Below, piece by piece: positions 1-8,608 of a stretch of 14,178 nucleotides of DNA. This stretch comes from Cruorifilaria tuberocauda (Eukaryota; Nematoda; Chromadorea; Rhabditida; Onchocercidae), in NCBI GenBank assembly GCA_013365365.1, contig JABVXU010000948.1, forward strand, positions 1-14,178. The letters are read 5' to 3'. Made by a program: the position numbers and the translations under genes. How positions within the stretch are numbered: the first letter of the stretch is position 1; every line of letters begins with the position of its first letter. The notes below the pieces were generated by a model, which was given only the letters and a program-made list of their open reading frames with translations, was not told the origin of the DNA and ran no database searches.

Positions 1-1079
1 TTCGATATTATGAAATTGTGATAAAAATCATAAAAATTAAATTTAAAAATATCTATAAATTAATAATTATTGATAAAATCACAAAAACGAATTGAGCAAA
101 TTTTAATTTGTAATTTAAAATCAACAATTATTGATCGAATTATTCGATTACTATAATTACATAAACAAGTTTTAGTTTGTAATTTAAATAAGGAAAAAAT
201 TTTAGAAAATTCCTAATTCAAATTACTTTCAGTAAACAGTAAAAAAAACAATTCAACAGATTTTCATTATAATTATTACTAATCATGAATGTTTTGCTTA
301 AATTGAACTATGTTTATCACTAATCATTTGTTATCAGTAATAGTAATAATAATAATTTTATTATTATTTTATCATTGCTCATGGCAAATGTTTACCTTAC
401 TTGTAACAAATGAATGATAAGTTAAGATTGATAATGAACTGCAAATTGATAGAAGTGATTTTATCATCATATATGATGAAATCATTTGAATGATTTGTAA
501 AACTGATAGAATGATTGATTATGATAGATTTTGTGGAACAACTGTTATTGTGTGATTTAAATGAAAAATTTTTCGAAGTACTGGAAATGTTCATTTATCA
601 AATTGTGTAAGCAACAGCTCACTATCTTGAAATTGTTCCCTAAATTTCCCATTTATTCTCCCTAATATTAAATTTTAATTTTCATTTTAATTCTTTTTAT
701 TTTCTTATTTTATTCGCGCATTCCAATTGAATTCTTTCAATTCTAATATTAATTGTGAATTAAATAACTATTAAATATTAAATTTTATACGTAAAATTTG
801 ATTAATAGTCGTGAAATTTTTCTTAAAAAAAACAAATTTAAATTGTAATTTATATATATAATAAATATTTTGCTAATTATTTCAATTATTATTATTTGAT
901 TTATCACCAATTATTTCAATTATTGACATTTTATTAAGCGAATATATTTTCTTTAATAGGAATTAATCTTAAATATAAAATTGAATTAAAGTTTAGAAAT
1001 ATACCTTGAGCGTTTTTCTAATTTATTACTAATTACCTTCTCACTTACTACTTACTACTAAATTGTATTCACTTGCTAC

Positions 1080-1176
1080 TTTTTGATTTTTGAAATTACA
1101 ATTACTACTTACCTTCTCTAATCTTTTGGATTTAATATTTTCTATCTGTTAGCATATAAGTTTCAAAAATCAAAAA
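1080..1176. repeat. 16-bp perfect inverted repeat
   Basis: The left arm TTTTTGATTTTTGAAA (1080-1095) is the exact reverse complement of the right arm at 1161-1176, with a 65-nt spacer. The end of the right arm overlaps the left arm of the next inverted repeat, so the two hairpins cannot both be fully formed. It could be a small mobile-element relic or a chance structure in low-complexity DNA. Confidence 0.7.
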
Positions 1177-1287
1177 TATCATATATCTTATAAAATATCA
1201 AATTATCATTATCATATCATATCACATTAATAATTCTTTGATAATTTTATTAAACTAATAATAATGATATTTGATATATGATATTTT
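1173..1287. repeat. 15-bp perfect inverted repeat before the TTR gene
   Basis: The left arm AAAATATCATATATC (1173-1187) is the exact reverse complement of GATATATGATATTTT (1273-1287), with an 85-nt spacer. Further imperfect pairing, with bulges, continues inward because both flanks hold AAATATCA-like sequence. The right arm ends 70 bp before the TTR start codon, so the structure would sit in the outron of the pre-mRNA if transcription starts upstream of it. Confidence 0.7.
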
Positions 1288-1350
1288 AAATTTTTTGAAA
1301 AAAAGAAGATATTTAAAAAACTGGAAAAATGAGAAGTCAAGTTATAGGAA

Positions 1351-1357
1351 TTTTCAG
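1351..1357 (+). promoter_or_regulatory. Probable spliced-leader trans-splice acceptor, TTR-like gene
   Basis: TTTTCAG lies directly against the ATG at 1358-1360. It matches the nematode acceptor consensus, and no upstream exon is apparent. Use of this site by SL1 trans-splicing would give an mRNA with no gene-encoded 5' UTR. The reading frame stays open upstream to an ATG at 1271, but that longer start would bury the signal peptide behind 29 basic residues. The acceptor therefore supports 1358 as the true start. Confidence 0.65.
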
Positions 1358-2882
1358 ATGTTCCGTTTACTACTATTGCTCACCTGTTTACCTGCGGTAT
1401 TTTGTGCGCTTGGTGGTTTGGTAGGACGAATACAGAGTTCCGGTGTACGAGGTACATTGTTGTGTAATGGAAAACCGGCTTCTCGAGTACTCGTCAAATT
1501 ATACGATGATGATAGAGGTTTGTATAAGTATTATTTTATTCAGTTAAAGAATTTAAAAAAATCAGTTAATTTTGAGTTAAAACGTTTTAAAAATGACAAA
1601 AAAAAATGTAGCAGCAGATAAATACTCCGGAAACTTCTGGAAATGATTCAGTAAACGATGATCCATAATTAATCCGGATAATCAAGAAATTAATAGAGAA
1701 TTCTCTTTGAAACAAAATTGTTTCTACCGCATAAAAAGCTACTAATCTTTAATTTCTAAATAATATCCAGTTTATAGATATTCCGGAAAGTACTAGGATT
1801 GATTTGTACGCAACGCATGTATATTTCAAAAAATCCAGAAATTAGGTCAAAATTTCTCTTTAAAATAAATTGTTTCTAACTGCACAGAATGTTATTGACC
1901 TTTAATTTGTAAACAATATTTATAGATATTTCGAAAATTTTCGGAACTCACATTACAAGCAGTGTATTCCGGAAAATCCACTTTAAAATAAATTTTTTCT
2001 AATGATACTTATCAATAATCTCTGCTTTATTAATAATATCTGATATAGTTTTGCTCTTTGTTGATATCAAAATACACTACTGATATCTTAATTACTGATA
2101 CTTAATTGATAAAAAGTTTCAATTAAATGGATTTAACAGATACAAGAAAGTATCCACTTATTTTTTATTTTAAATAATGCTGAAAAGAATTTCTTTTTCA
2201 AATAGTATTCGCAATGTTTTTTAATTACAATAAAAACAGTCATGCATAAATTGGTAAATCATGCGATTTAACAGTAAGAATTCAAATGATCAATCATTGA
2301 ATATAATTTTAGATATAAAATGTTAAAAACAATTAAAATTGATAATGGTATCATTAAAAAAACATATCATACATGTACATATATATAAATAATTGAATTG
2401 AAGATATTTCAGGGCTTGATATGGATGATTTCATGGGCGAAACGACCTCCGATGAAAGAGGAAATTTCGAAGTTTCCGGTTATATTCGTGAAATGTCACC
2501 AATCGATCCGAAAATCAACATTTATCATGACTGCAACGATGGCTTTAAGGTAGAAGAATTATTTTTGTTTGCATAATTCAACATTTAACGTATAAAATGT
2601 TGTAAAATAAAACAGGACATTTCAGGAAATGAGAAATTAAATTAATATTAAATCATTCCACTAATGAACTGATTGAAAAAAATCATATCAAAAAAAAACA
2701 ATAATTTATTTTTCTAGAAACTTCACTCTCAATTATTATTTTAGCCATGTCAAAGAAAAATCAGCATTATGGTACCAGATGGATATATCACAGACGCAGA
2801 AAAACCTCGCAAATGGTATAATTCGGGGACAATTGAACTGGCCGGGAAATTCTCTGGAGAAACTCGCGATTGTATTCATTAA
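1358..2882 (+). CDS. Transthyretin-like (TTR/DUF290) family secreted protein, three exons
   Basis: Coding exons are 1358-1517, 2413-2549 and 2745-2882 (TAA at 2880-2882), giving 144 residues. Intron 1 is 895 nt (donor GTTTGT, acceptor TTTCAG) and intron 2 is 195 nt (donor GTAGAA, acceptor TTTTAG). Residues 1-17 form a signal peptide (MFRLLLLLTCLPAVFCA), with cleavage near 16-19. The mature protein is one TTR-like domain: RGTLLCNGKPAS (31-42), VKLYDDDRG (46-54), the ERGNFEVSGY strand region (68-77), IDPKINIYHDCNDGFKPCQR (84-103), and the closing GKFSGETRDCIH (133-144). The four mature cysteines (36, 94, 101, 142) sit at the positions usual for the family and probably form two disulphides. The family is large and nearly restricted to nematodes; most members are secreted, and a few act as bridging or signalling proteins. 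The specific role of this one cannot be read from sequence. It is not the thyroid-hormone carrier itself. Length is normal and no lesion is seen. Which numbered ttr paralogue it matches is unknown. Confidence 0.95.
1627..2010 (+). repeat. Degenerate tandem repeat in TTR intron 1
   Basis: A block beginning TTCTCTTTRAAA, followed by TTGTTTCTA, a CTTTAATTT element and TTTATAGATATT.CG, occurs from about 1701. It recurs from about 1854 (offset about 153 bp) and starts a third time at about 1980 (CTTTAAAATAAATTTTTTCT), where it fades. CCGGAAA motifs at about 1627 and 1790 mark related sequence. Copies are diverged, as for old tandem duplication in an intron. No coding content. Confidence 0.6.
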
Positions 2883-3549
2883 GAAAATATTGATACAATG
2901 TTACATTAAATAATTTAATAATTTCAGATTTGAATTTCAGGAATATATCAAGTTTACAGATTTTCGAAGAAATTAACAAAAACAGAAATGGTTATTATTT
3001 ACTGCCAAAAACAATGCCCAAAATATATCCATTAATCTGATTTTCAAATCTAATCTTTCATGATCCAGTCTCGAAAGTCAAGGTTTTAAATGAAAATTTT
3101 CTGCAGCAGCTAAATATGTTAGATATTAATAAGCTATTCCCATATTCAGTTTTATAACGCAGATATCATGTGATTATTCTAATAACCTTTGACTTTAATA
3201 AACCATTAATCGCAGAAATTCGACAATCCTGATATAATATTTAGAAGATCCAATGAATCTGATGGCTTGCTGATTAAAAAATACAAATGCTCGTACATGA
3301 TTTATCAATTCAAACATTGAAAAGAAACAAGCGAAATTTCATCTCGTTTCACGAAAACATCAAAAGTCATTTCAAACAATTAATATTCTCAAAACCATTC
3401 TGCAAAACTTACCGTGACAATGAAGATCCGTACGTTAGAAATTTTTGCTCTCAAAAATTTTTAGACTGGCATTAAATATTCTAATGAACGGTCTCAGATG
3501 CACTAGAAGAAAAAAAAAACGGAAAGTCCTGCTTAAATTATGATGTAAC
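2883..3549. other. Convergent intergenic space between the TTR and U1-70K genes
   Basis: Both genes end here: TTR-like from the left and U1-70K from the right, with 667 bp between stop codons. On the + strand, ATTAAA at 2905-2910 (23 nt after the stop) and AATAAA at 3197-3202 are the candidate poly(A) signals. On the - strand I see no canonical AATAAA within about 200 nt of the U1-70K stop, so a variant signal is likely. The open frame at 3287-3475 (62 codons) has no recognisable domain, and I treat it as chance. Confidence 0.55.
2905..2910 (+). terminator. Candidate poly(A) signal of TTR-like gene (ATTAAA)
   Basis: ATTAAA, the commonest variant of AATAAA, lies 23 nt after the stop codon at a distance usual for short nematode 3' UTRs. 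The canonical AATAAA at 3197-3202 is an alternative that would give a 3' UTR of about 330 nt. Nothing in the sequence decides between them. Confidence 0.35.
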
Positions 3550-6500
3550 TTAATGACGTCGACGATCATAATCACGGCCTCTATCCCGATCACGATCTCG
3601 ATCGCGATATTCTCGATCTCGTTCAGCGTCACCTCGGCCGTCACGTGACGAACGATGATCATCGTACCTAAAATAAATCATCATAATCCCTCTCGCATAT
3701 AAAAGTATATCATCATTTCGAAATTAAATCCAATTAAATGCAATTTTGTACATCAATAATTCATTTCGCATTGTTCGTCTACTGAAGAATCACAAGTAGA
3801 AATAGCAATTAATAGCCATTACACTTTAAGGTAAAAATTTCAAGTACTGAAAAATTACCTTCAGCACTTAGAATGTCACAAATCTTGCTAGGTGGTAAAC
3901 AATACGGGTGTTTTTAATGAATGAATTTTTTCAGTCAGTATAATATTAATGTTTAGTATTATGTTTATCTATTCTATATAGCAAAGAGACAAAATAGTCG
4001 ATTCTCGTACCAAACCAAGTCATTGTTAGAATGTATTTTATTGTTCTATCAGTGATTGGTGGAGCACTAATAATATCTAAAGAAATCAATCTGATGATAG
4101 GAATAGTTAAATAGGTTTAAATCAAGCCATAAGTGATGAAAGGCGACAAAAGATTGATGTGATTAATCGAATACACCATTTCATTGTGATATTTTGTCAC
4201 TTATGTGTGCCATAAGTCTTTGTGTGCTCACTTCGTTGTAAAATGGACGACATTAAAAATGAAACTTGTCTTTACATGCTCGATTAGGAAAATGAAACAA
4301 ACTGGTATTTATCAAATAAGAGACTAACCTTCTTGAATCACGATCACGGTCTCTATCGCGATCACGATCTCGGTCACGTTCACGATCACGTTCACGACTA
4401 TGACGCCTTGAACTAGATGAAACTGTACCATTATGTTCACGATCGCGATCATGTGAGTATGAGCGATGGGTAGATGAAGATCGATGATCACGCTCCTCAT
4501 GAGCCATTTCTAATGCAGCTGCTTCAAGTATAGCTTTGGATTCACGGAGACGCCTTGTATCACCTTTACCGCCACCTAGAAATTATTAAATGATTGACGT
4601 TCAGTGCTGCAGGATAGTACAGTTTCAGGATTTTAAATTCTAAATTGGTGCAAGAAATTTTTGGTACACAAAATAAAGTTATCTTGCGAATAAAAACAGA
4701 GCATAAAATGAACCATGTTTATAACTGCTACGCTTGCAGGCATTGGATAACGAACTTACCTAATCGCCGTGGTAACCAAGACTTCTGCGTACGACCACGT
4801 TCATAATCAACAACCACTCGTCGTCCGTCAATTTTCATACCATCCGCTTTTTTGTAAGCTTCTAAAAACAATTTTTCCTGGATAATTCGAAAAACACGCA
4901 ACGCTGAACTGCAGTGCGGAGCCTACACTTGTAAAAGTAGATAACTATTTTCTGCATTAATCAAATGTAGCGATTATCAGTCGCGTATAATTCCATATAG
5001 AAAGTAATCTGCCACCGATAAACGAAATGTAGTGATCACTTTTCAATCTACTGTCCAAATAATAATTATTTGCAACATTACTTAACGTTATGTAAGCCAT
5101 TGCTACTTAAAGGAACTCACCCAGCTTACCTTTACATGTACGTTAATGACAATACAGTATCTGCTAGATGAAAAGCATACGCCAATTGGAGAAGCATGCG
5201 TCCAGGTGAAAACTTACCCACATAACTTACCCCTTTCTTTTAACTTACCCGCCTTTAATGCCAAATAATAAACTTTCTTCTTTTGCTTATAAAGACAATA
5301 AAAAGTAAAATGAATCAATAAAGAAACCGTGAAATTTTATATCAGTAGAAAAAAATGAAGCTGCCAGCTATAATGCCTAAGTGTTGAACAGTAGATATAA
5401 AACAGCATACCTCTTACCCTAACCTTCTCGTCTGAACATGCATTTCGATTAATAAAAAATAATTTTTTGAATGTAGAACACTGAAGAAATTATAGAGATA
5501 TTCTCTCATCTCTTGATTTCAAAATGATATTTTCCATTCCTTTTGCAAAAAATTAATGTACATTGACCTTCTGGCAGCCTCTCAGTTTCAGATTATAATT
5601 TACCAGTCAGTTATTAACCTTACTTTTCTTCTAACAGTATTGCTGATTAATGGTAGCAAAAACACACATACACGCACTCACAGACATACACATATATATA
5701 CACATACACATACACACAAATACTATGCATATAATATACACACATATATACACATACACACACATACATATCAGGGTCTTACCGCACTTAAAACAAACCA
5801 TGGCAAAGCGCTCTGCAATGCTGCGCCAGTTATTAACCATTTATCTGTGTGAGTCGCATACTATTATGTACTTTATCATTTTTGCTTTTTTTCTTTAAAT
5901 TTCAAAACTTTTGTAACGAAAATAGCGTAAAATTCAGACGACTCAACACAGTATTTACAAACAAACCCATGGCTGATGTATGTGTGCATTCAAGAGACAG
6001 GCACGACCATTCATAGCGAATGCTGCCCTTCTGCAAATACAGCACCATAAGTTTTTGTAAATTTCCAAAAAAAACAAGTATTAAAATATTGTGCCAAAAA
6101 AGAAAGATGTGTATGTCCAAAATATCACACAATCATGTAACTTACCCATATCAACCAACAAAAAGAAATTTTGTTTCAGCGACTAAAATTGATTTGATGA
6201 TATAACTTTTCATCCTCCACTACAGTCCACCAAAATTATCTCAGAAATTTCTTTTTCTGATGGAAAGGACCGCGATGACAGTGAAAAGAAGATATAACAG
6301 CAGTTGCATCCTATAGAGTGACCCGTAACACTGTTACCACTTATTTTACAACACTGTCCAGCCCATTTGTCAATTAAGATGGTGAGAAGGACGGCTGAAG
6401 GGAATATTTGTTGAAAGTATGATCATAAGCTGACTTACGAAATTAAAACTTAAATTAAAATATCAACTGAGTGATGCTGTGAGACCAAGGTAATTCTAAA

Positions 6501-8560
6501 AAGACTGTAAATTTTATAAGTAAAAACGGTTGTGAAATACTGCAAAGAGAAGAAAACGGAATAAGACTGATATGAAAGAGAAGCAGTAAAGCTAGTATTT
6601 CAACAAGAACAAATTAATTTAAAATGAACAATAGAAATTGGCTCTAATACTTTCATCCTTATTTGGACTTAGAGTATAAAAATTCAACACAAATACATAA
6701 AAATCAAGCTTGAAAGAAAACTGAGTCAACCGAAGTATCTAAGTTAAGCCATCATTGCTTTGGCATCCATAAAGCTTGATAAATGTATGAATTATAAGAA
6801 AAATGCAATCATTATCTACTTGAAAAATAATTTTTCAACAAATCAAAGGTTGACTTACCATCATCGAAGTACTTTAATATTTTCACAAATAAATTTAGAA
6901 ATTACCTGACATCGACTCTTTATGCTGATATTCGATAAAGGCGTAACCCCGTGGTTTTCCGTTCTTATCATGAACCAAAACTAGCTGAAAAACAAAATCT
7001 AAAATCACTGATACACTGAGTAATTTGATCATTTAATAAGGATTAGAAGTAATGTAAACTCAAGAAATGTGGAAGAATTAGTTTATATTGCGACGCCGGT
7101 ATAAGCTTTTTCTTCTCAAACCAAAACACATACTGATCACAACGATAGTATAAAATTCCAGGAAAAACGAAATCTGATAAAGTTTTTTGAACTGCAAACT
7201 TAATAAGATTCATGATGAATGAATTTGACTTACACGTGTAATCTTTCCAAACTGTTCGAATTCTCGCCGAAGTTTTGATTCCGATGTTTCATAATTCTAA
7301 AAAAATACAAAAAAAAACTATTTTCGCACTTGGATATAAAGATTAAGTGCGATAAGAAAATTTTGCCAAAAAATCCCAAAAATTCCGAAATCGAGACTAA
7401 TAAAGCAAAAATCATTTGGGGAGCGTGAAAGTGTACACCAAGAAATTATTGAATTATTTTACAAAAATCAAGAAGTTAGAGAAAAAAAGATCGAATTAAC
7501 TCAGTAAAAAAACTAATGCTATATTAAAGCTTACTATTCGAGCTACAAACAAAGTCTTATATGGATCAACAGTTGCACTTGGATTTTGAGCTGGGTTCCC
7601 TGAAACAAAATAGAAATTATGGAGCTTATAAAAATTTACAAAATAAAAAATTTTATAGTGAAAGTAAAAGTAATCCTTTCATAATTGAAACCTGCAAATG
7701 AAATCTGCTAATATTTTGAACTTGAAAATAAAACATACAAGTAGCAATGCCTTGTTCAATCTTGTATGCCAAGAGTTCTTCCTTTTCTTTCCGCTGCAAT
7801 AAATATATCACAGTAACATGGAATAGCTGTTAAGGATGACGATATTTACTTTCTTACATGGAAAGAGAAGGTACTGTTCCTCTACTTCGTAACCAATTTA
7901 TCGGAGAATGGAAGGTTACAATCTTCTTGCATATATATTCAAGATCCCATCTTTTTGTATATCTTAAAAAATTAGGCTTTTTTCATCTTAATATTTCCTT
8001 TATTTTTTTTTAATGTCTACATATTTCACTGACCCGTCGAGCTCTTCTTTCTTCTTTTGTTTCATAGATTGGCTTTGGTGGCGTATCCTTAGGATCCTGT
8101 AAACAAGTATAAATGTCATTACATAACATATATCATGCGTCCAGTTCTGAGAAATGATTATTAGTGTAACCATTAAATGGAATTTCTCTTTTAACGAAAT
8201 TTGTGAAAAGAATCTCCAATACAAAAAAATAATGTTGTAATCACTATTTCATTACTTTCTTATTATAACACTTTGTTCAATTTATAACTTCTTGACACGA
8301 TATTAATCCCGTGATCGACAACGAAACAAAAGACACAAAAGTATCTAATGTATTTACGACAAAAAATCAAAGTCCATTCAGAACATTAATTACTATCTCA
8401 TAGTGCAGAAACATACTTCGAAAAGATGAATATATTCGGATAAGCCAGACATTTTAGGTCGCTTTCGGTCAATAAGTAATTCATCAGGAGGTGGTTTATA
8501 CGGCAATGGCGGCCGTGCTTCAAATAAGGCCAGTAAATTATCAGGTAAAAATTGCGTCAT
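3550..8560 (-). CDS. rnp-7: U1 small nuclear ribonucleoprotein 70 kDa (U1-70K), nine exons
   Basis: U1-70K binds stem-loop I of U1 snRNA and helps the U1 snRNP select 5' splice sites in the nucleus. Coding exons on the - strand are 8560-8417, 8096-8034, 7793-7739, 7599-7535, 7296-7234, 6984-6906, 4861-4760, 4575-4329 and 3667-3550; together they read 311 residues to TAA at 3552-3550. The N-terminus [13 protein letters not shown] is the family signature. EERRAR (64-68) and [12 protein letters not shown] (77-88) form the helical linker. The RNA-recognition motif spans about 101-180, with RNP2 LFVARI (104-109) and RNP1 RGYAFIEY (142-149; aromatic residues F105, Y144 and F146). Conserved [20 protein letters not shown] (174-193) follows, then a charged tail rich in Arg-Asp pairs (about 215-311). 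The protein is shorter than human U1-70K (437 residues), mostly in the tail. The symbol follows the C. elegans orthologue name. Donors are GTATGT, GTCAGT, GTATGT, GTAAGC, GTAAGT, GTAATT, GTAAGT and GTTAGT; all acceptors are pyrimidine-rich AG. The sixth intron is exceptional (see its entry). Confidence 0.96.
3668..4328 (-). other. U1-70K intron 8 (661 nt)
   Basis: It lies between the two exons that encode the Arg-Asp-rich tail, with donor AG|GTTAGT and acceptor TATTTTAG. No conserved motif, RNA gene or nested open frame stands out. Reading through from exon 8 adds a short non-RD tail and then a stop (the frame closes at about 4253), so retention would remove the last 39 residues. Confidence 0.8.
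5212..5248 (-). promoter_or_regulatory. Triple cluster of perfect 5' splice-site sequences
   Basis: Read on the - strand, GGGTAAGTT occurs three times, with GT at 5248-5247, 5230-5229 and 5217-5216. Each matches the U1 snRNA 5' end over GTAAGTT. No acceptor with a plausible exon sits immediately upstream of them. They may be decoy U1-binding sites or alternative donors of an unannotated cassette exon. Function is inferred only. Confidence 0.45.
5424..5480 (-). other. Candidate stop-containing cassette exon in U1-70K intron 6
   Basis: On the - strand TTTCTTCAG ends at 5481, so an exon could start at 5480. Three donors follow close together: GTTAGG at 5423, GTAAGA at 5417 and GTATGC at 5410. 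These would give exons of 57, 63 or 70 nt. Joined to exon 6, the frame reads ten codons and then meets TAA at 5451-5449, so inclusion would truncate the protein inside the RRM and mark the mRNA for decay. The short length and AT-rich content mean a chance arrangement cannot be excluded. Confidence 0.25.
5661..5771. repeat. CA/TACACA microsatellite within U1-70K intron 6
   Basis: About 110 bp of alternating purine-pyrimidine sequence dominated by ACACAT and ATACAC units, interrupted once near 5720. Open frames across it on both strands read His-Thr, Ile-Tyr or Val-Cys repeats and are artefacts of the repeat. Such tracts can adopt Z-DNA and vary in length between individuals. Confidence 0.85.
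6859..6905 (-). promoter_or_regulatory. Alternative 3' extension of U1-70K exon 6 with in-frame stop
   Basis: The annotated donor at 6905 is GTAATT. Forty-seven nt downstream, ATG|GTAAGTCAA (GT at 6858-6857) is a better match to U1 snRNA. If that site were used, translation after Ser156 would read Gly-Asn-Phe and stop at TAA (6897-6895), inside the RRM. The extension is also not a multiple of three. This is a plausible poison alternative donor; usage is not shown. Confidence 0.4.
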
Positions 8561-8590
8561 TGTACAATAATGGCCAGTGATAATAACGAT

Positions 8591-8608
8591 CTGAAACGAG
8601 GAGAAAAA
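8591..8608 (-). promoter_or_regulatory. Probable trans-splice acceptor of the U1-70K gene
   Basis: On the - strand TTTTTCTCCTCGTTTCAG ends at 8591, 30 nt before the ATG at 8560-8558. The pyrimidine-rich run ending in TTTCAG with no visible upstream donor exon fits a spliced-leader acceptor, giving a 30-nt 5' UTR. It could also be the acceptor of an intron after a non-coding first exon. Confidence 0.6.

Larger units (their letters stand above)
1..1357. other. AT-rich 5' flank of the TTR-like gene, no gene seen
   Basis: No coding stretch with protein-like composition is visible on either strand. The sequence is strongly A/T with poly-A/T runs. A degenerate direct repeat brings back the block TTTTAATTTGTAATTTAAA (about 101-119) with changes at about 169-189. 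TGATAA/TTATCA motifs are frequent at about 405-560, and two adjacent TTATCA copies plus one TGATAA lie at 1203-1244. In nematodes such motifs are GATA-factor sites, but the base composition makes chance copies likely. The last 280 bases hold two overlapping inverted repeats, listed separately. Promoter and outron of the TTR gene should lie here, but no TATA box or start site can be fixed. Confidence 0.6.
4862..6905 (-). other. U1-70K intron 6, 2,044 nt, dense in donor-like sites
   Basis: This intron splits the gene just after RNP1 (after codon 156 plus one base). The other introns are 139 to 661 nt. Its donor is AG|GTAATT, the only one in the gene without G at +5. On the transcript strand it holds GTAAGT at 6858, 6438, 6145, 5248, 5230 and 5217 (position of the G), plus TGG|GTGAGT at 5120 and AAG|GTAAGC at 5129. 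A CA-rich microsatellite occupies 5661-5771. No long conserved open frame or recognisable RNA gene is visible. A small candidate cassette exon at 5424-5480 is listed separately. Confidence 0.85.

Noticed and set aside
1100..1120. Perfect donor AAG|GTAAGT on the - strand upstream of the TTR gene
   Set aside because: The sequence upstream of it has only a poor acceptor and no protein-like frame, so it was not called as an exon.
3287..3475. 62-codon open frame on + after the TTR gene
   Set aside because: Composition and length fit chance in AT-rich DNA. No signal, domain or splice context, and it lies in the likely 3' UTR space.
3435..3662. 75-codon open frame on the - strand
   Set aside because: It is another reading frame over U1-70K exon 9 and its 3' UTR; the RD-coding frame is the real one.
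4253..4507. Stand-alone RD-repeat open frame on the - strand
   Set aside because: It is part of U1-70K exon 8 read from an internal Met, running past the donor into intron 8. Not a separate gene.
5556..5898. Several His-Thr, Ile-Tyr and Val-Cys rich open frames
   Set aside because: They are translations of the CA microsatellite in an intron.
6469..6570. Possible C/D box snoRNA in U1-70K intron 6
   Set aside because: The C box (GTGATGC) has a mismatch at a key base, the supposed terminal stem overlaps the D box, and the strand is opposite to the host gene.
7739..7751. GC-type donor (CAAG|GCATTG) for U1-70K exon 3
   Set aside because: A normal GTATGT donor 12 nt further keeps the frame and adds Gly-Ile-Ala-Thr before the conserved Trp, which fits the family, so no GC-AG intron is needed.
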